Positions 35,540 through 49,230 of a DNA stretch of 64,000 nucleotides are shown here, one piece after another. Made by a program: the position numbers and the translations under genes. The notes under the pieces were generated by a model. That model did no database searches, was not told where the DNA came from, and saw only the letters and a program-made list of their open reading frames with translations. The stretch spans positions 15,814,451-15,878,450 of the forward strand of contig OY783213.1 of NCBI GenBank assembly GCA_963678705.1, read 5' to 3'. Numbering within the stretch: position 1 is the stretch's first letter; every line of letters begins with the position of its first letter. Source of the DNA: Panorpa germanica (taxonomy: Eukaryota > Arthropoda > Insecta > Mecoptera > Panorpidae).

Positions 35540-35995
35540 ACAAAATGGGCTTACTTTCTATAAAACGGAACTATATATTGATAAATTTTGCACTATTTTG
35601 TACAATTATTTGCCTGGAGTTATTAACAACTAAAAAAAATTCCTTCTTTAATTATTAAATGGATCCAACGTTATAGGATATTCCATTCCGCATGGTACGT
35701 CACATCCGACGATTTGTCATCTCTTTTCTTCAACGAAGACTCGTGCAAGTGTGTGTGTGATATGTCTTTTACTATTAATAGCTGGTTGTGTATCCCTAAA
35801 GTATGATAATATGAAGTTATTATCTCGATTACTTAACCTAAAACTAACTTAATATAAAATTTGATATAGCTACAACTACGTCAATTTTTGCATTTAAAAA
35901 TAAAAATAAAAACGCTAATATACATTTATTAAAATTAATTTCAATAAAAATTTAAAAAGACAAGCCCTAAAAAGAGTTCACAAGCCCATTAATAA
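35540..35995. repeat. Composite transposon remnant related to 40285-40890
   Basis: Two blocks recur near 40 kb in the same order. 35570-35690 matches 40310-40465 (shared actatatattgataaa and ctttaattattaaa), and 35890-35995 matches 40735-40785 directly and 40790-40890 inverted. The material between the blocks differs. Confidence 0.5.
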
Positions 35996-36437
35996 CACAA
36001 AATGTTTAAATAAAATAAAGAATTTAATAATTTACGAGTATCGTGTCAATTAGAAAATTTAAATGTGTTTAGATACTCGTATAAATTAACTTAAGTAATT
36101 GAGTGAAAGCGATTAATTTATAAATGTGGGAACTAATGCAAGACACTTAACAACGTCAGTACATTTATTGATTATTTCCTTGATTGTAACATTTAATTCG
36201 AGAAGTTTGCATCTAATGATTCAAGTCTTTAGTTCAATTTTAATCAGACTTTAGAAAACATGTTAATACACGTAACTAACTGTAAATTAGTGATCAATTT
36301 TTAAACTAATTTATGTACTTTTAAATGTGAGGCCAAAGGAAAGTTCCTTTTTAAGGTGTTTATAAACAAGAAAGTATATTAAAATGCATACATTGAAAAA
36401 ATGATCGTTTAAAATTTATGTCATCTACATAAATAGA

Positions 36438-36631
36438 GGGTCTTTCAACAAGAGCGATTATTTTAAATCAATAGAAAAACGCAATATTTAGGTGACATTT
36501 GGCAGATATTATGATTCATTACTAACCTCAGAGTTTGTACTTTAGATTAAAATAAAAATATCACAACTTTTTTCAGAAATATTGCGTTTTTCTATGGATT
36601 TAAAATGACCGCCCTTATTGAAAGAAACTTT
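36438..36631. mobile_element. MITE with ~50-bp terminal inverted repeats
   Basis: The left arm starts gtctttcaacaagagcgatt. The right arm, read in reverse complement, starts ttctttcaataagggcggtc. Both run to agaaaaacgcaatattt, about 50 bp with roughly seven mismatches. The ~95-bp core (ggtgacatttggcagatatt...) recurs at 60498-60595. No coding capacity, so it is a non-autonomous DNA element. Confidence 0.8.
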
Positions 36632-37674
36632 TTGATTGATGTTCCGTTAACTATCTTTATAATTCTCACTCACAAAACGCATGCTTCGTTCCGAGAAAAG
36701 CTCGATAGCGACTGAATTCTTGAATTCATAAAAGAGGGAAGTGGTTGTAAAGAGGTCAAAATGGTACCACGTGATAATTCCTTAGATAACACTCCTAAGG
36801 GGCTATCTACAAATTACATCATACAAATTTTCTGATATTCTTATTCCCCTTCAATCCCCCTCCTTGCAGAAATAATAGTTCCTGTTCAACTAGTATTTTG
36901 ATATACTCGTAATAATTTGAAATATTTATTTTCCTTAACAACTTTGTTACAATTTTAATCCTTCTTTCAAATACTTGGAGCTCAAACACGGGTTTCCGCC
37001 TTACTTACGGGATTCTGTCGCTCTTATAAATATCCACAGATTATAGCTTAAAAGTTTTTAGTAAAATAAACAACAGTTATATTTATCGACAACCATTAAG
37101 GCAGGCGTCGCGGTCGCCATCATGGATACACTGTACACATCACACCGCAAAACCACACTGTAAACAAAAATGAGTTATGTCAACTTTAATGCCGAATTTT
37201 TGTAAAATTAATATTAAATAATTATTATGTTAGACGACCCCTCTGTTAGGACTTAGAATTAATTAGATTATGTACTCATAATCATAAAACTTGTGTTTTA
37301 CGACTTGATCCACTTTTAGGATCGAAGGGCCCCTATGGTGAACTATGGAGCGCCACTTCCCACTCAAGAAATTGAGATATTTTGAATATTGGAACAATTT
37401 TCTAAAAAAGCCTAAAAAGAGATATTTAAATGTTTTCTTTCTAATTTATTATAATTTTAAACTATATGAAAAAAAGTACACAAATTTGCATTAACGATAT
37501 TTCGATCTAAAACTCAGGCTTGAACCTGGAGCATTCATTACGTAACAGTCAACAAAATTAAATCTAAACTTAATGAATAATATTAATAATAAACTTAATT
37601 AGTAATTAGGTTCCACATTTCTTATTAATGAAGCTAATTTTAAAATCTTCATAGCTTAATTGTGCGAAAATAAT

Positions 37675-37800
37675 ATCCTGTATATACATTGCATATACAT
37701 GAAATGAATAAACATTACAGTACATACTATGTACATGCAGCAATGATTAAATATGCACATACCTTTTCATTTTCACATACATATACATGACTCAAAATAC
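37675..37800 (-). repeat. Dispersed repeat family R2, copy 1
   Basis: Reverse complement shares aaggtatgtgcatatttaat and tcatttcatgtatatgcaat with copies at 49060-49230 and 58905-59045. Confidence 0.7.
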
Positions 37801-38597
37801 CATGAATATAGCATGTCTTAGGGATATATCATTTTCAATGCTGCGCAAATCAAAAACGAGATCACTATCAATTTTAAAAATGACCTTTCTTCACTGCTGT
37901 TTGTGATCATTAGTGACAAGTAAATTCTTATAAGAGGAGACAGGTTACTTCTGTATAATAAACTAGCTACAAGCCTATAGTCTGCTTAAAAGCGGCACTG
38001 GATACGATTCAGCATTGAAAATAGTGCGACACATTAAATAAGATAAAAAAAGGAATTTATTTAGACAAATAAATTTTTATAAAAAGTGCTTCATTTTGGA
38101 TGTACTTTTCATTATTCTTTTATATTCTGTTTTACATACATTCTTCACATTTTTTTTATATGTTAGCCATTTTTTTTATTGGTAAATTTGTCAGCTTTAT
38201 GTTCTTACATTTCCGTGATTCGACATCCAGCTAATAATTCACTTTACGAGCAAGTCGTGTTTTGCTTTTAATTTGTTATTGGTTATTTGCTTTTGTTATC
38301 ACATAATAACACTCTTGACAGTTGACAGAACGACAGTAGACTTGTCTTAGTAACTTCTAATAAAAGTTAGTGCTGTAAACAAGTAGTTTAAATTGTATTT
38401 TCGAAGTTGTTTTATATCAGAGGACAACGTACTTTTATATAGGCGTAAAGAAATTATATTTCTTTAGTTGGTACAAAGCGGCAAACATAGTGATATTTGG
38501 AGTTGACAGAACTCACGGTGCATATTGTTATGTTGGTATGTTATTATAAAATTAGATAAAAAGCAATTGATAATTTAAATAATAAACTTTCAATGTC

Positions 38598-38681
38598 GTT
38601 TCTTTGATTTCAAGTAGGATAGTATGATTTAGGTTAAACAGTGTAATTATTATAATGTCTATGTAAATTACTAAAATAAAA
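38598..38681 (+). repeat. Dispersed repeat R3, copy 1
   Basis: About 85 bp (tttctttgatttcaagtagg... to ...gtaaattactaaaataaa) recur in reverse orientation at 55780-55865. A further short match, tatttctttagttgg, lies ~125 bp upstream here but is directly adjacent in the other copy, so one copy has gained or lost ~125 bp. Confidence 0.65.
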
Positions 38682-40116
38682 GTCTTTGATTTGAAAGCAA
38701 CACATAACTTATAAGGTATATATGCTTACTATAATTACTTTAACATTAATTTATTAATCAATTTATGTAAGCAAGTTATGACATTCAGAAATTCGTAGTT
38801 AAGACTTTGATAACAGTAAATTGTTCAATTCAATTTTTTTGTTTTAATTCAATTCATAATTAACAATCTGTCCGAATAGCACAGGTTTGTGGTTGAGTTG
38901 CATGTTGCAACAAAGGTTGGAGAAGTTCAAGAACTTTTGATATTTGTTATTGAACTATTGATATTAAATAATATTTAATAAAATGACATTTAAAGAAAAT
39001 AAGAAACAACAGAGTAAAACACCTTGCAAATAACGCCTCCGAAGTAATGTTGACAACTTGGTTGGTAAACATCTGCGGCAGCAAGGACCAACATGGTTGA
39101 CAACTCGTCTATTACATAGTAATATATAGAAATTTGGTTATTATTATATCTTAAATGTAATATCGATTTATAATAATAAAATCAGTTGGACCCCACCAGT
39201 CTCAATATATTTCTTTTTAATATCGTATTGATAATAAACATATTTCACCGAATTACTAGTAGCAATTATAAACTGGTTTAACCCGGGTTACGGCTGATAT
39301 AGTTAGTGGCAGGGAAGAATGGTCAACCGTCTCGGCAACAGTACGAGTACTGGACCAGTGAAGCTGTAAGAGCAAAAACACAAGTCTATGAAACTAGGGC
39401 AACGGTTACTTGTACTTATGTCAGTTTTAATGATCACGAGAATTGGTCTGATAGTCAAAATCGAAAGTGCTTTATTTACAAGCAAAAAAATAATATAAAT
39501 CTTTTTAATTACTTTCAATTAAAGTGAATTGTTAATTAATATATCTATAGAGAGCCGTCTGTCGAAGTGTTACTCATTAACATTATGTAGATCGTCAATA
39601 ATGAATCATTTTATTTAATGCAAATCTCAACAATTTTATTTATAATTCAACTGAAAAAAAAGTTGGTTGTAGTATGGGAAAACTGTTCCATCGGTTAAAT
39701 TGTATACTAGCATACGGAAGCAAATTGTTCTACGTTGTACTTGAAAAGAAAGATTCTAAATGGAATATGATAACCGTGCATAAAATTAAATTTATTATAT
39801 TCTAAGTACAGCATTTTTAAGAAGTGCCAATCCAATAAAGGCTTCTATAAATTGACACACTAATAATTACTGAATGTAACATTTTTAAAAGTACTAGTAT
39901 ACCACACTTTTAAATATAGGATATAAATATTTACTCCTTCATTCTATATATACCCATCTCGCTCTTTCTTTCTAATTCTAATAAGGTACACTCTTATCGA
40001 CCCTCTTACAAATTCGTAAATAATTTTTAATGTGTACTTAAAAATAAAATATTTTTGTTATTAATTCATTATCTGATTATAATATATTTAGTTTATTATT
40101 TGTAATACTTATCGTG

Positions 40117-40270
40117 TAAACAAGTCGTCTCTGGTCTGGCTTGATGTTTGTTGTAGTTTCTGGTTTGGTTGTTCAGTTACGAATTCTCCTTCTACGTCAG
40201 TACTGGTCCGGGAATCAAAATCAAAGTTTCAGTTGTCTGGTAGTAAAGCTCTCGGCCACTGTGCCGTTTA
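40117..40270 (-). mobile_element. SINE-like element, copy S4
   Basis: The minus strand begins aacggcacagtggccgagag, a good pol III A box. About 45 bp later comes a degenerate B box, ttttgattcccggacca. The A box matches the 61783-61900 copy (cggcatagtggccg). Confidence 0.6.
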
Positions 40271-40649
40271 TTACATTTCAAAAATCAAAATGGGCTTGTG
40301 TCCTATGTCTTAATTTCTATAAAATTGTACTATATATTGATAAAGTGGGTTAATTGAACCTCAAATGTTCTATTATTTTTTAATAACTCCTTTAAAAAGT
40401 TAAGAGATATTAACAATTAAAAAAGTAATTTTGTCTCTTTAATTATTAAAGGGATTCAATGTTGTACACATTTCTAATGCTGCCAACCTTACAGCTCATA
40501 AATCTCTGCTATATGTATTTATATATTAAAATATCAAATATTAATTACAGCTATTTCAAGGAACAATTAAATTAAAAGCCTTAGGAGGATTAAATAAAAT
40601 AAAAACTTATTATTCTTGACTTAACAAATAACTCACAGTAAAATGCATT

Positions 40650-40945
40650 TCACGTCGTACAAATATGGTCGACCATTTCTAGCGCTAAAACAACAATTCA
40701 AACTTTTAATTGCTATATCTCCGTCAAATTTAGATATTTAATAAAATATACATTTATTAACATCAATTTCAATCAACAATTGAAAAATCGACCACTTCGG
40801 CTTGTGAACTGATTTTTTAGGTGTCGATTTTTTAATACTTTATTGAAATATTGGTTTATAGACATATATTGGCGTTTTCATTTTGTAAAATATCCAAAAA
40901 TTTATGAGTTTTACTGTGACTAGTAGTTAATAACGTCATATAGTC
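40650..40945. repeat. ~295-bp foldback element
   Basis: The left arm (about 40665-40790) and right arm (about 40800-40940) are diverged inverted copies. For example, aatttcaatcaacaattgaa on the left matches, in reverse complement, the right-arm stretch near 40835-40850. A single arm occurs at 31118-31215 and a related arm at 35890-35995. Confidence 0.55.
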
Positions 40946-41919
40946 AAAATGGAATATAATAATTAATCTTATTTATTTTTCGTTTTATATCACGACATTA
41001 TATTGAAACATTATGGGTCGACGCAACAGCTGCTATAGATGTGACGTTTAATTCTGCATCTCTTTTGCACTTCATTTGTTTAACATTGATTATAAAGGTT
41101 GGCTAATGATAGTGGGGGAAGAAGGTGAGGAAGGAATGACGTCGATTAGACAATCATTTTTTATAAATTTTTACTCTTTAATTATAAAAGGGAAATAAAC
41201 ACTGCTTCGATCGATAATAACTTCTTGCGAGTTGAATAAAAATATTATGGATTGTTCAGTTTTATTTGTGGTTCACAATCCAACTGAAGCAAGTGGCATA
41301 TAAAACCTTATCCGCATTTCTATTTTGTTCTTATTCCAGTTGCATTCAAGTCCCGAGGGATTGGTGGTTAGTGCAGACAAACGGAAGAACATTTTAACAC
41401 GGTTACACTGTTTTCATTGTTCAGTTTCTAACTTTGTATAACAATAATAATCTCTTTGACATGTACTAACAATAAGTGACATTATTAGCAACGAAGAATG
41501 AACGTACTGTAATTAACGACGTTGTTATCTTGACATATGCATTCACGAGGAAAACATCGTTGTTGTTCTCGATGAGATTCTCTACAATTAATCAATGTTA
41601 AATTACTTCTGCATTATTCATATTCATTTTATCTATGGCAAAACAAAATAATGATTTTATATCAACCGTCTATTAAATAGTTTAAATACTTGCATCTCCA
41701 TGTGATCTTCATATTACTAGTTGGAAATAAATAAAAAAAATGTTTTATTTGACAATTCTATAGATAGCAAATATTTTTAAATTAATATTAGGCTTCTTGC
41801 AATTAAAAGTCAATATTTTTTATATTGTTTATTTTAATTTTATGGGCTTTTTAGAACCGCGGTCCTTTTTCACCCTGTACATTGCAATAATATGAATTTA
41901 AATTTTCTCGCTTGATTGT

Positions 41920-42215
41920 TTCTGCTATCCTCGTTTCCTACTTCTTTTCCTTCTTTTTAATTTTTTATTCCGAACTCCTCTGCTTCTCCATTCTTACTTG
42001 AATACGATCTAGTCTTTCTTTTCCTCTTTGTATTTCGTTATGTTTCCATTGTATCAAACTGTGGCTCAATCACCGTCATTCCGCTATTCTTCTTCCCTAT
42101 TTCTCTTCCTTTTTTCTCCTGTTTTTCATTCTCTGATACCTCTTTCTCCTCATTATTTAGATCTTCTTCATTTTCTACGGCTTCCTTATTTTTCTTTTCC
42201 TTTAGAGTCAATAAT
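41920..42215. repeat. Pyrimidine-rich tract
   Basis: About 290 bp dominated by C and T on the plus strand. Similar tracts lie at 54300-54490, 58570-58855 and 63440-63790. Whether they share ancestry or only composition cannot be settled by eye. Confidence 0.5.
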
Positions 42216-44780
42216 TATTTAATACCTATTCATTTTTTAATAATCTATTCCAATCGAATATGTAGCTATATTGTAGAATATGTAGAATATGTATGTTATA
42301 TTGCCAGGTCTCTTGACGATGTATCAATGACGAATATCTAAGGGTTCTGTCAATTGCGAAAACCTCAAGTGTTATCCGTGTCCTACAGTTCCTCTCAGAC
42401 GGCCGTTATGTGGTCCATAAGGTCCTGCGTCATCATTCTCAGGAATGGACTAGTCATATCCTAAAATCACAGCGATTTACTACGAGTATTTATAGAATGC
42501 AATAGTAATAGGTAACCTTCAGACAGACCAGGCTAAATCCTAACGCGCCGCACTTTAAATTGTCTCCACCGAGGAAACTGTGCCGGGAAAGACTACAGAT
42601 TAGAGTGACAAAAAGAAAAGGATAGATATTTCAATAAAAATTCATAGGCCCATTACCAATTTTGCATAATTATTTCAAAAAATATATAAATTTCATGTAG
42701 GTTTATATATCATAACCAACGCTGTATAAAATAACTAACTAGGACCATTATTAATATGAATTGGCTCCGCGCCACTACATACACACCATATAAAAAGTAG
42801 TCCTAGCCTCAGCACGGTCTCGGTAACCCGATATTAATACCGGTAGCACGTGTGTGCGCTAAATTGTTCGCTGTGAGGTGGCCAGTCGGGTGGCCGACAT
42901 CAACCGTGCGCAATTAAATGCAAAAAATCATAAATAAAGCAGTAACAAACGCTCAGCTGTTTGCACAAGTTGATGGAGCTTCTAAAGGTGCACGGATGGT
43001 TTGGGGATAAGCAGGTTCATTGCCAATTCCACACGTTTATGTTCTACTCGTATTATATGATATGGTAGATTGGGTTTTAGGTGTGAGTACTGCAACATAT
43101 CACAAATAAATTGATACGTATATCGTATATAAATATCTATGATATAGAACTATAGATTCCGTAATTTCATCACCAATAAGGGACCAATTTGGGACCCACG
43201 TGGTGGTGCAGCTGCTGTATATCCAAAACGTGCAATGCGCTACGGCCCACGTGGATATTAACTAAGAAAAAGTAAATAATTTCAACATCTCTAAATAGAT
43301 AAAATTACTTCTAGAAAAGTATAGAAGTTTGGAAAGCAAGTCTTCTGAAGTATACACTGCAATAATGTTGATTCTGACACCAACCTAAATTAATAAGCTT
43401 AAAACTAGCTAATGCCTTGCAAAGATAACTTTATAAAATCTAATTTCAAGATTCATTTCTACCTGGGTTACTTCAGGTATTGATTGATTTTGTTTGAAGT
43501 TGTTTACAATTCTAACTTTAATTTAATTACTTAATTTTATGTTTATATGACTTTTAAGTGAAATTATAATTAAAAGTAAATTGGTCATGTTCTAGGAAGG
43601 TTCTATTTTACAAAATACTATAATATTTAAACTATAATATTTGTATAAGGAGCCACTAAACATAGTGTCAAGGTTTATTAATGGACAACGTCTGAAACAT
43701 CTGCATTTTGACCTTGACAGTCTGATGAACTTTGAGGATATAAGTATTGGCGACAAAATTATCTTATTACAACGGAAAGGCTATGATCTCTTGTGAATCA
43801 TAATTCAAAAAATAGGACAAATAAAATAAATATAACGATAAGTTTAGCAATGACCCAAATTAAGTAAATACTGATAAAGTAGTGATTCAAATCATTCCGG
43901 AAACTGTTTCCAAATAACGTTATTTATCAAAAGATATAAGCTATACATTTATATATATACACTGTAAAAAAAAATTGGTCAAAAAATGCTTTGGACGCCT
44001 CTTTCTTAGGCTAAAGCTGCACTGCGAAAAATAATATCGTGATAATAAAATAAAAATAAAAATATCTTTATTGGTACAACCACATACAGAAGCATTGCTT
44101 TGTAAGAAAGGACAAGAATGTCTCAGAAGAATCTGTTTCTTATTGAATCTATAACTTAAAAGATCGCGTATAGAGATATATGGTAATACAATCTTCAAAA
44201 GCATGTTGTGACATGTTCAATTACATGTATGTATTTCAATGTGCGTAAATTATAATTATCTAATCAAACTGCATTCTTATTTACTACGAATTTGTAAATA
44301 TAGGTCACACTGGTTAACCTTATAAAATTATAGGTCACCCTGTCCCATAATAAAATGTAGATTTATGTGATCAATTGATCACGAATGCTCTGAAAGTAAG
44401 AAATAATACAGGGTGTCTTAAAATAGTTAGGCACTAACCGATAAGCACCACAAAACGCAAAACAAAAAAAGCAGCTTAGATAGAAAATGTAACATTTTAA
44501 ATAGCTTGTACTAGGCCGACAAGTTTGAAACTGTACTGCAAGGTAATTCCTAAATGGGAAGTGGAAAATGAAACTTATGTCAATCTAGCAAGTGTAAAAT
44601 TTATCCTACAAGACAATTTTCTGCCTGGAAGAAAACGATCGCAATAAAGTTTAGCTCTTGTACATTGATAAGAGATGCATTTAACTATGAGATGCATTTG
44701 TAGTTTGATAATTCAGTAACTTTTTATTTATGTGACGCTTTATTTCTTAATATAAGATATTTCTTTCGGTGAAAACCGCT

Positions 44781-45245
44781 TTATTTATCAATATAGTCTC
44801 CTTTAAACTCGATACATTTAATCCAGCGTTTTTCCAATTTTGTTGCGAATTCCGAGACCCAAATCTCTTACCGCCCCGCAGGGTATCAAATCTGGAGAAT
44901 ATGCTAGGTCGGGTAGCAATTAGTAGCCCAATTTATACCATGGTGACTACACTTAGCTTTTACCTTTGGGATAGCTTCTTCATTTCAAATATTCATGCAA
45001 AATGTGATGTACCAGCTCAATTGAGCTGATTATAAGCTCAGCCACTTCACGCACTTTCATTCTTTAATCATCCAATATCATTCCATGGATTTTTTTGACT
45101 ACTTCTGAAGTGACGACCTCTTTTGGGCGACTTAAACGCTCGGCGTCACCATAGTATTTATCAAGCTTGGTTTCGATGATGGTTTTTTTACGCAACAAAT
45201 AATGCTTAATCAGCACACGAAATTCATTTTTTTCTACTTTTATTA
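44781..45245 (-). pseudogene. Mariner-type transposase relic, internally deleted
   Basis: Minus-strand segments read, in order: EKNEFRVLIKHYLLRKKTII, ETKLDKYYGDAERLSRPKEV, VTSEVVKKIHGMILDD (then a stop), RMKVREVAELIISSIELVHH with ILHEYL, then LPDLAYSPDLIPC and finally LEKRWIKCIEFKGDYIDK before a TAA at 44781. These are the N-terminal paired helix-turn-helix domain and the extreme C-terminus of a mariner-like transposase. The catalytic centre with the first two Asp residues is deleted, and several shifts and stops are present. A normal protein would be ~340 residues. It is a dead or non-autonomous copy. Confidence 0.85.
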
Positions 45246-48200
45246 AAATTCATGACACTGTATGCCAATTTAACAGTACTTTATTAATAGATGACAGTTG
45301 ATGAGAACAGTGTTGCATTTAAAGTTACAAAAGTAGCATTATTGGTAGATTTTAACGGAAGTAGATAAGCAAATGAACAGCTTTATCAATGTGCGCATCC
45401 GTTTCAATACACATGACTTCCCTTTAAAAGTGTTGCCACTGCAGAGTTACTTCAAATGCTTGTTACGATCCATGTAACGAATAAGGTCGCTCTACAAATT
45501 CTCTGCATGTCTTAAGCTCAGCATCCCAGATCCCTGTCACATGGACAGCGGGCAACACAGTTTAGTAAACATACACCACGTTGTTTGTGATTTTGATCGC
45601 TCCACGAAGCCTGTAATTGTTCATTATTTGTCTAGCTGATTGTTGACAATTCATTTCTGTCACCAGGACGACAAGTCGCAGAGACAAGACAACAGAAGCA
45701 GCTTATTCTGTCAACATTTAAATGTCACTCAATAATTGTAACTCTTGGCACAATCGTTTGCAAGAGTTGAGAGTGTTAAAAATTCAATTACGAAAATAAA
45801 CAAGTACGTTAAATGATTGTCATTGTTTGTTAGAAAATAATCTAATTGTTTTGAAGCGTTAGGAGTACTTAATAATGGAATATGTTTTGTAGCAATTACT
45901 GACGCATAATGTAGATAAAAATTCTTTATGGGAAATCTTTATATATAAAAATTCAGCCTGCGTATGTTTCAGCTAGCAAAACTCAAAAAGTAGTTGGTCG
46001 ATTGAATTGTAATTTTGACACAATGGTTCATTCGAAATGTGCTCAAGTATCTCATCATATTAGATGAGCACCTCATGAGAATATTGACCAGTCGGCTATT
46101 TTCCAGGTATCAGATAATCAAGGTTTATGTCTCACTCACTCTCATGCGCACGGATAATGCCCTCTCGCTCCTACTCATAGCAGAATTAAAATTGGGTTTA
46201 GGGGATGTTTGGCCTCTTGAATCGGCCTGTCTTCTTGTAAAACGTTATGACCGTTATTACCTCTTGAAAAATGGCCGCGTGGTCAAGTTAACAGGTAGGC
46301 ATACGATTATTGTACATACTAACACTACTCAATCTTACACATTTTGTTCATCAGAAAATAAGTGATGTCTGGCGGCCCTGTCATCTTGGACTAATAGCCA
46401 GGGGATCTTATAGAACTCAATAAATAAGTTATGAGTGGACCACATGTGTCTAGTAGTAATCAATATTTTTAGACCTAGTCCGCTACTGTAAGCTACTGAT
46501 ATTGTTTTTACTTACCACATCCCCTCTTCCCACCCTTAACCCGGAATTATTTACCAGAACAACGATTTATAATCATTTTCTTATACTACAGTATTAACAG
46601 TGGATTAGCTGATTGCATTTTAAAACGAACTGTCACTTATTTGATAAATGGTTTTGTAGTTTAAAAATGTTCCATTAACAATTTGTTGTACGAGCATAAT
46701 AACATTTTAATATTGATTATGAAAACAATTAAATTACAAAATAAAATCAATGTTTTACTAACTGAATTAATATGATTGCAAGTCAATTACTTGGTGGTCG
46801 ATTGAATTAGTTACAGGTTCAACTCTCTCTCTCCCTTTTCCATTCGTACGCCTACCTGCTTCCTGTATGTCACAATATAACCGAACTAATTTAAATCAAT
46901 CACTATTAGTGTTTGATTATTATAGATGATACATCATAAGTGGAAGCATAAAGGTGAAATTTTAAAAAGAAAGACAACAGAAAATTGACTTTTGTTTGCT
47001 CTTTCGATCTTTTATTTTAAATATGTATAGACTCTTGATATGGATGATAAAATTTCTTAATTTGGAAAGACATTTTATATTTAATGTGGCGGTCTTAGCG
47101 GCAAACAAGGCAACCGCCCGGGGCCTCACACACTCGCGCAACAACTGAAAATGCAAGTAGAAAAAGTCATAACTAAATTTGTATTTGAATCTCGCGCCTC
47201 ATGCTTTAAAAAGCCCAGTTGAATCACTGAGTATATCTTTTAAGGCATTTATTTACCTTAGTTTATCATCATTAATATTTGCCGTCTTTGCCCGACTCGA
47301 AATTTTAGATCTATCCTGATCCTAAAATGGATCTTTGCCTCTCTTTTCGTCCTAAAAACAGTACAGTGAACCTCATCTCATCCTAAATGTTATTATATGA
47401 CCCTCGCCTCATCCTAAATGAAATACAAAATGTCAAAATATAATAGAAAATAATAGAGAAGGGAAGTGAAGAGACATGACTTTCATGACAAAAACATCAT
47501 ACGTATCTTCAATATGATGTCAAAGTGACTCCAAATGCATTCTATCTAATGCATTACTTACTGCTAATCTTCTAAACCAGTTACTTTCATTGTCGTTTAC
47601 TTTCTCTAAATCCAACACAGTATTAAAGAAATTTCTAAGAACTTTACGCGTTTAAAATCATTTAAAATAAATAAAAAAAACATCGATTCTTGATGTTATT
47701 TAATTTTATTTGCATTGTTCGCGTCATTTCTTTTGAAATTGAAATTACTTTCATTTCATTCGTACATTGGAATGGCATGTGACAGTCATTGTCAATGGAG
47801 TACCATAAGTCGATAACGTGGAGCATTGGCTTTACCGGTCTGCAAACGTAAATAGTGTGAGCGATTGTGTGACCCAACTATAGCCAGATCGTTTTTTTTA
47901 TATAGAAACGTGCAGTGAATCTTGATTATGATATCAATGAACATAGTTTTCAGTAGCGTACAAAATTTATTTTATTTATTATATTGGTTCTATAATTTGA
48001 CAAAATAAGAAACTGCATTTGAAATTTTATTTATATATACTACTTTTTTGTTGTCTTAAAACACCAATTACATATCTGTGATCAATATATTTTAGAGAAA
48101 TAAGCTAATTAAAATAGTTTGCTAGTCTGTTAACTAATTATATATAAAACATCATTCAAGTAAAGCCGGCATGGTAAACGATGCGGTGAACATATGCTTG

Positions 48201-48564
48201 AAATGTTTGTCCAGCGTGTAAGTCAAATATTAGAAGATTGACATTGCAAGTTTCCTACTACACAGTGGAACGAATGTTTGATCCGAATGATTTATTTATT
48301 TTATTAACTCGTTGATATTATTGACACTGACACTGTTTAACAAAAACTTTCAAGTAAATAAAGAAACTTTCAAGTATAAAACCTTCATTTGTTGGACGAT
48401 TCGTGCAGCAGTGCATGACATGTGGATCAAGTGTGTGGTGGGGATAGAAAAATCCTTTTGACGCAGATCCAAAGACCGACAACAGCCCGAACTTCTTCCA
48501 ACATGAACGTCTACACTACACGATTACACTATGCGTACAACCATCAAGTTTTTCCATCAATGCT

Positions 48565-48746
48565 TTATCACGAAATTCAGGTCTTTCTATTGTTTCGAAA
48601 GTTACAAAAGTGCCGTCACTGAAATCACTGTAACTTGTAAACTAATGGTCCGAATGTCCTGAAATTTTGACACATATCGTTTGAAGGTTGGTACTATCTA
48701 AAACTCATATGAATTTGTCATTAGAAACACCAATTATATGTCATTC

Positions 48747-48784
<38 letters not shown>
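48565..48784 (+). repeat. Dispersed repeat R1, copy 2, ending in an (AT)n run
   Basis: The core ctaatggtccgaatgtcctg and gacacatatcgtttgaaggt is shared with R1 copies at 14318, 51590 and 56125. It runs into a pure AT dinucleotide run at about 48750-48784. Confidence 0.75.
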
Positions 48785-48786
<2 letters not shown>

Positions 48787-49059
48787 TCGAGTACACCCCT
48801 GCACTGCTATATTCTATTTGTTTTGATAGGAGTTTCTAGTTTAAAGTGGATATAATAACTAATATACTTTATTATTATTTTTATATTTAGCACACTATTG
48901 CTATACATATATTTTATATTCTCTCGGTTTTAAAACAACAGTCGTAAAATCAACGTTTTTCTATCTTCGCATCCGAACACTAACACCACAGCATTAAGGC
49001 TATTCCCACCTCCTGAATTACAATTTTATTTTTATGTTTTATCCTTAAGTGTAATCCGT

Positions 49060-49230
49060 TTATGAAATATAATGCCTACACTGTATGTCATATGCATATG
49101 CATGTGCAAATGCATAGGTATGTGCATAGCTAAATATTTCTACATGTATGTACATAATATATACTGTTATGTTTATACGTTTCATGTATATGCAATGTAT
49201 ATACAGGATATTATTTTCGCATATATGAAT
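49060..49230 (+). repeat. Dispersed repeat R2, copy 2
   Basis: Contains ataggtatgtgcatag, tttcatgtatatgcaatgta and tacaggatattattttcgca, the last two shared closely with the 37675 copy. A 62-codon frame over this copy (49072-49260) is a by-product of the repeat. Confidence 0.7.

Noticed and set aside
46015-46365. 116-codon plus-strand frame
   Set aside because: No recognisable domain and uneven composition. The upstream sequence (ttcagcctgcgtatgtttca) resembles non-coding transposon ends. Too weak to call a gene.
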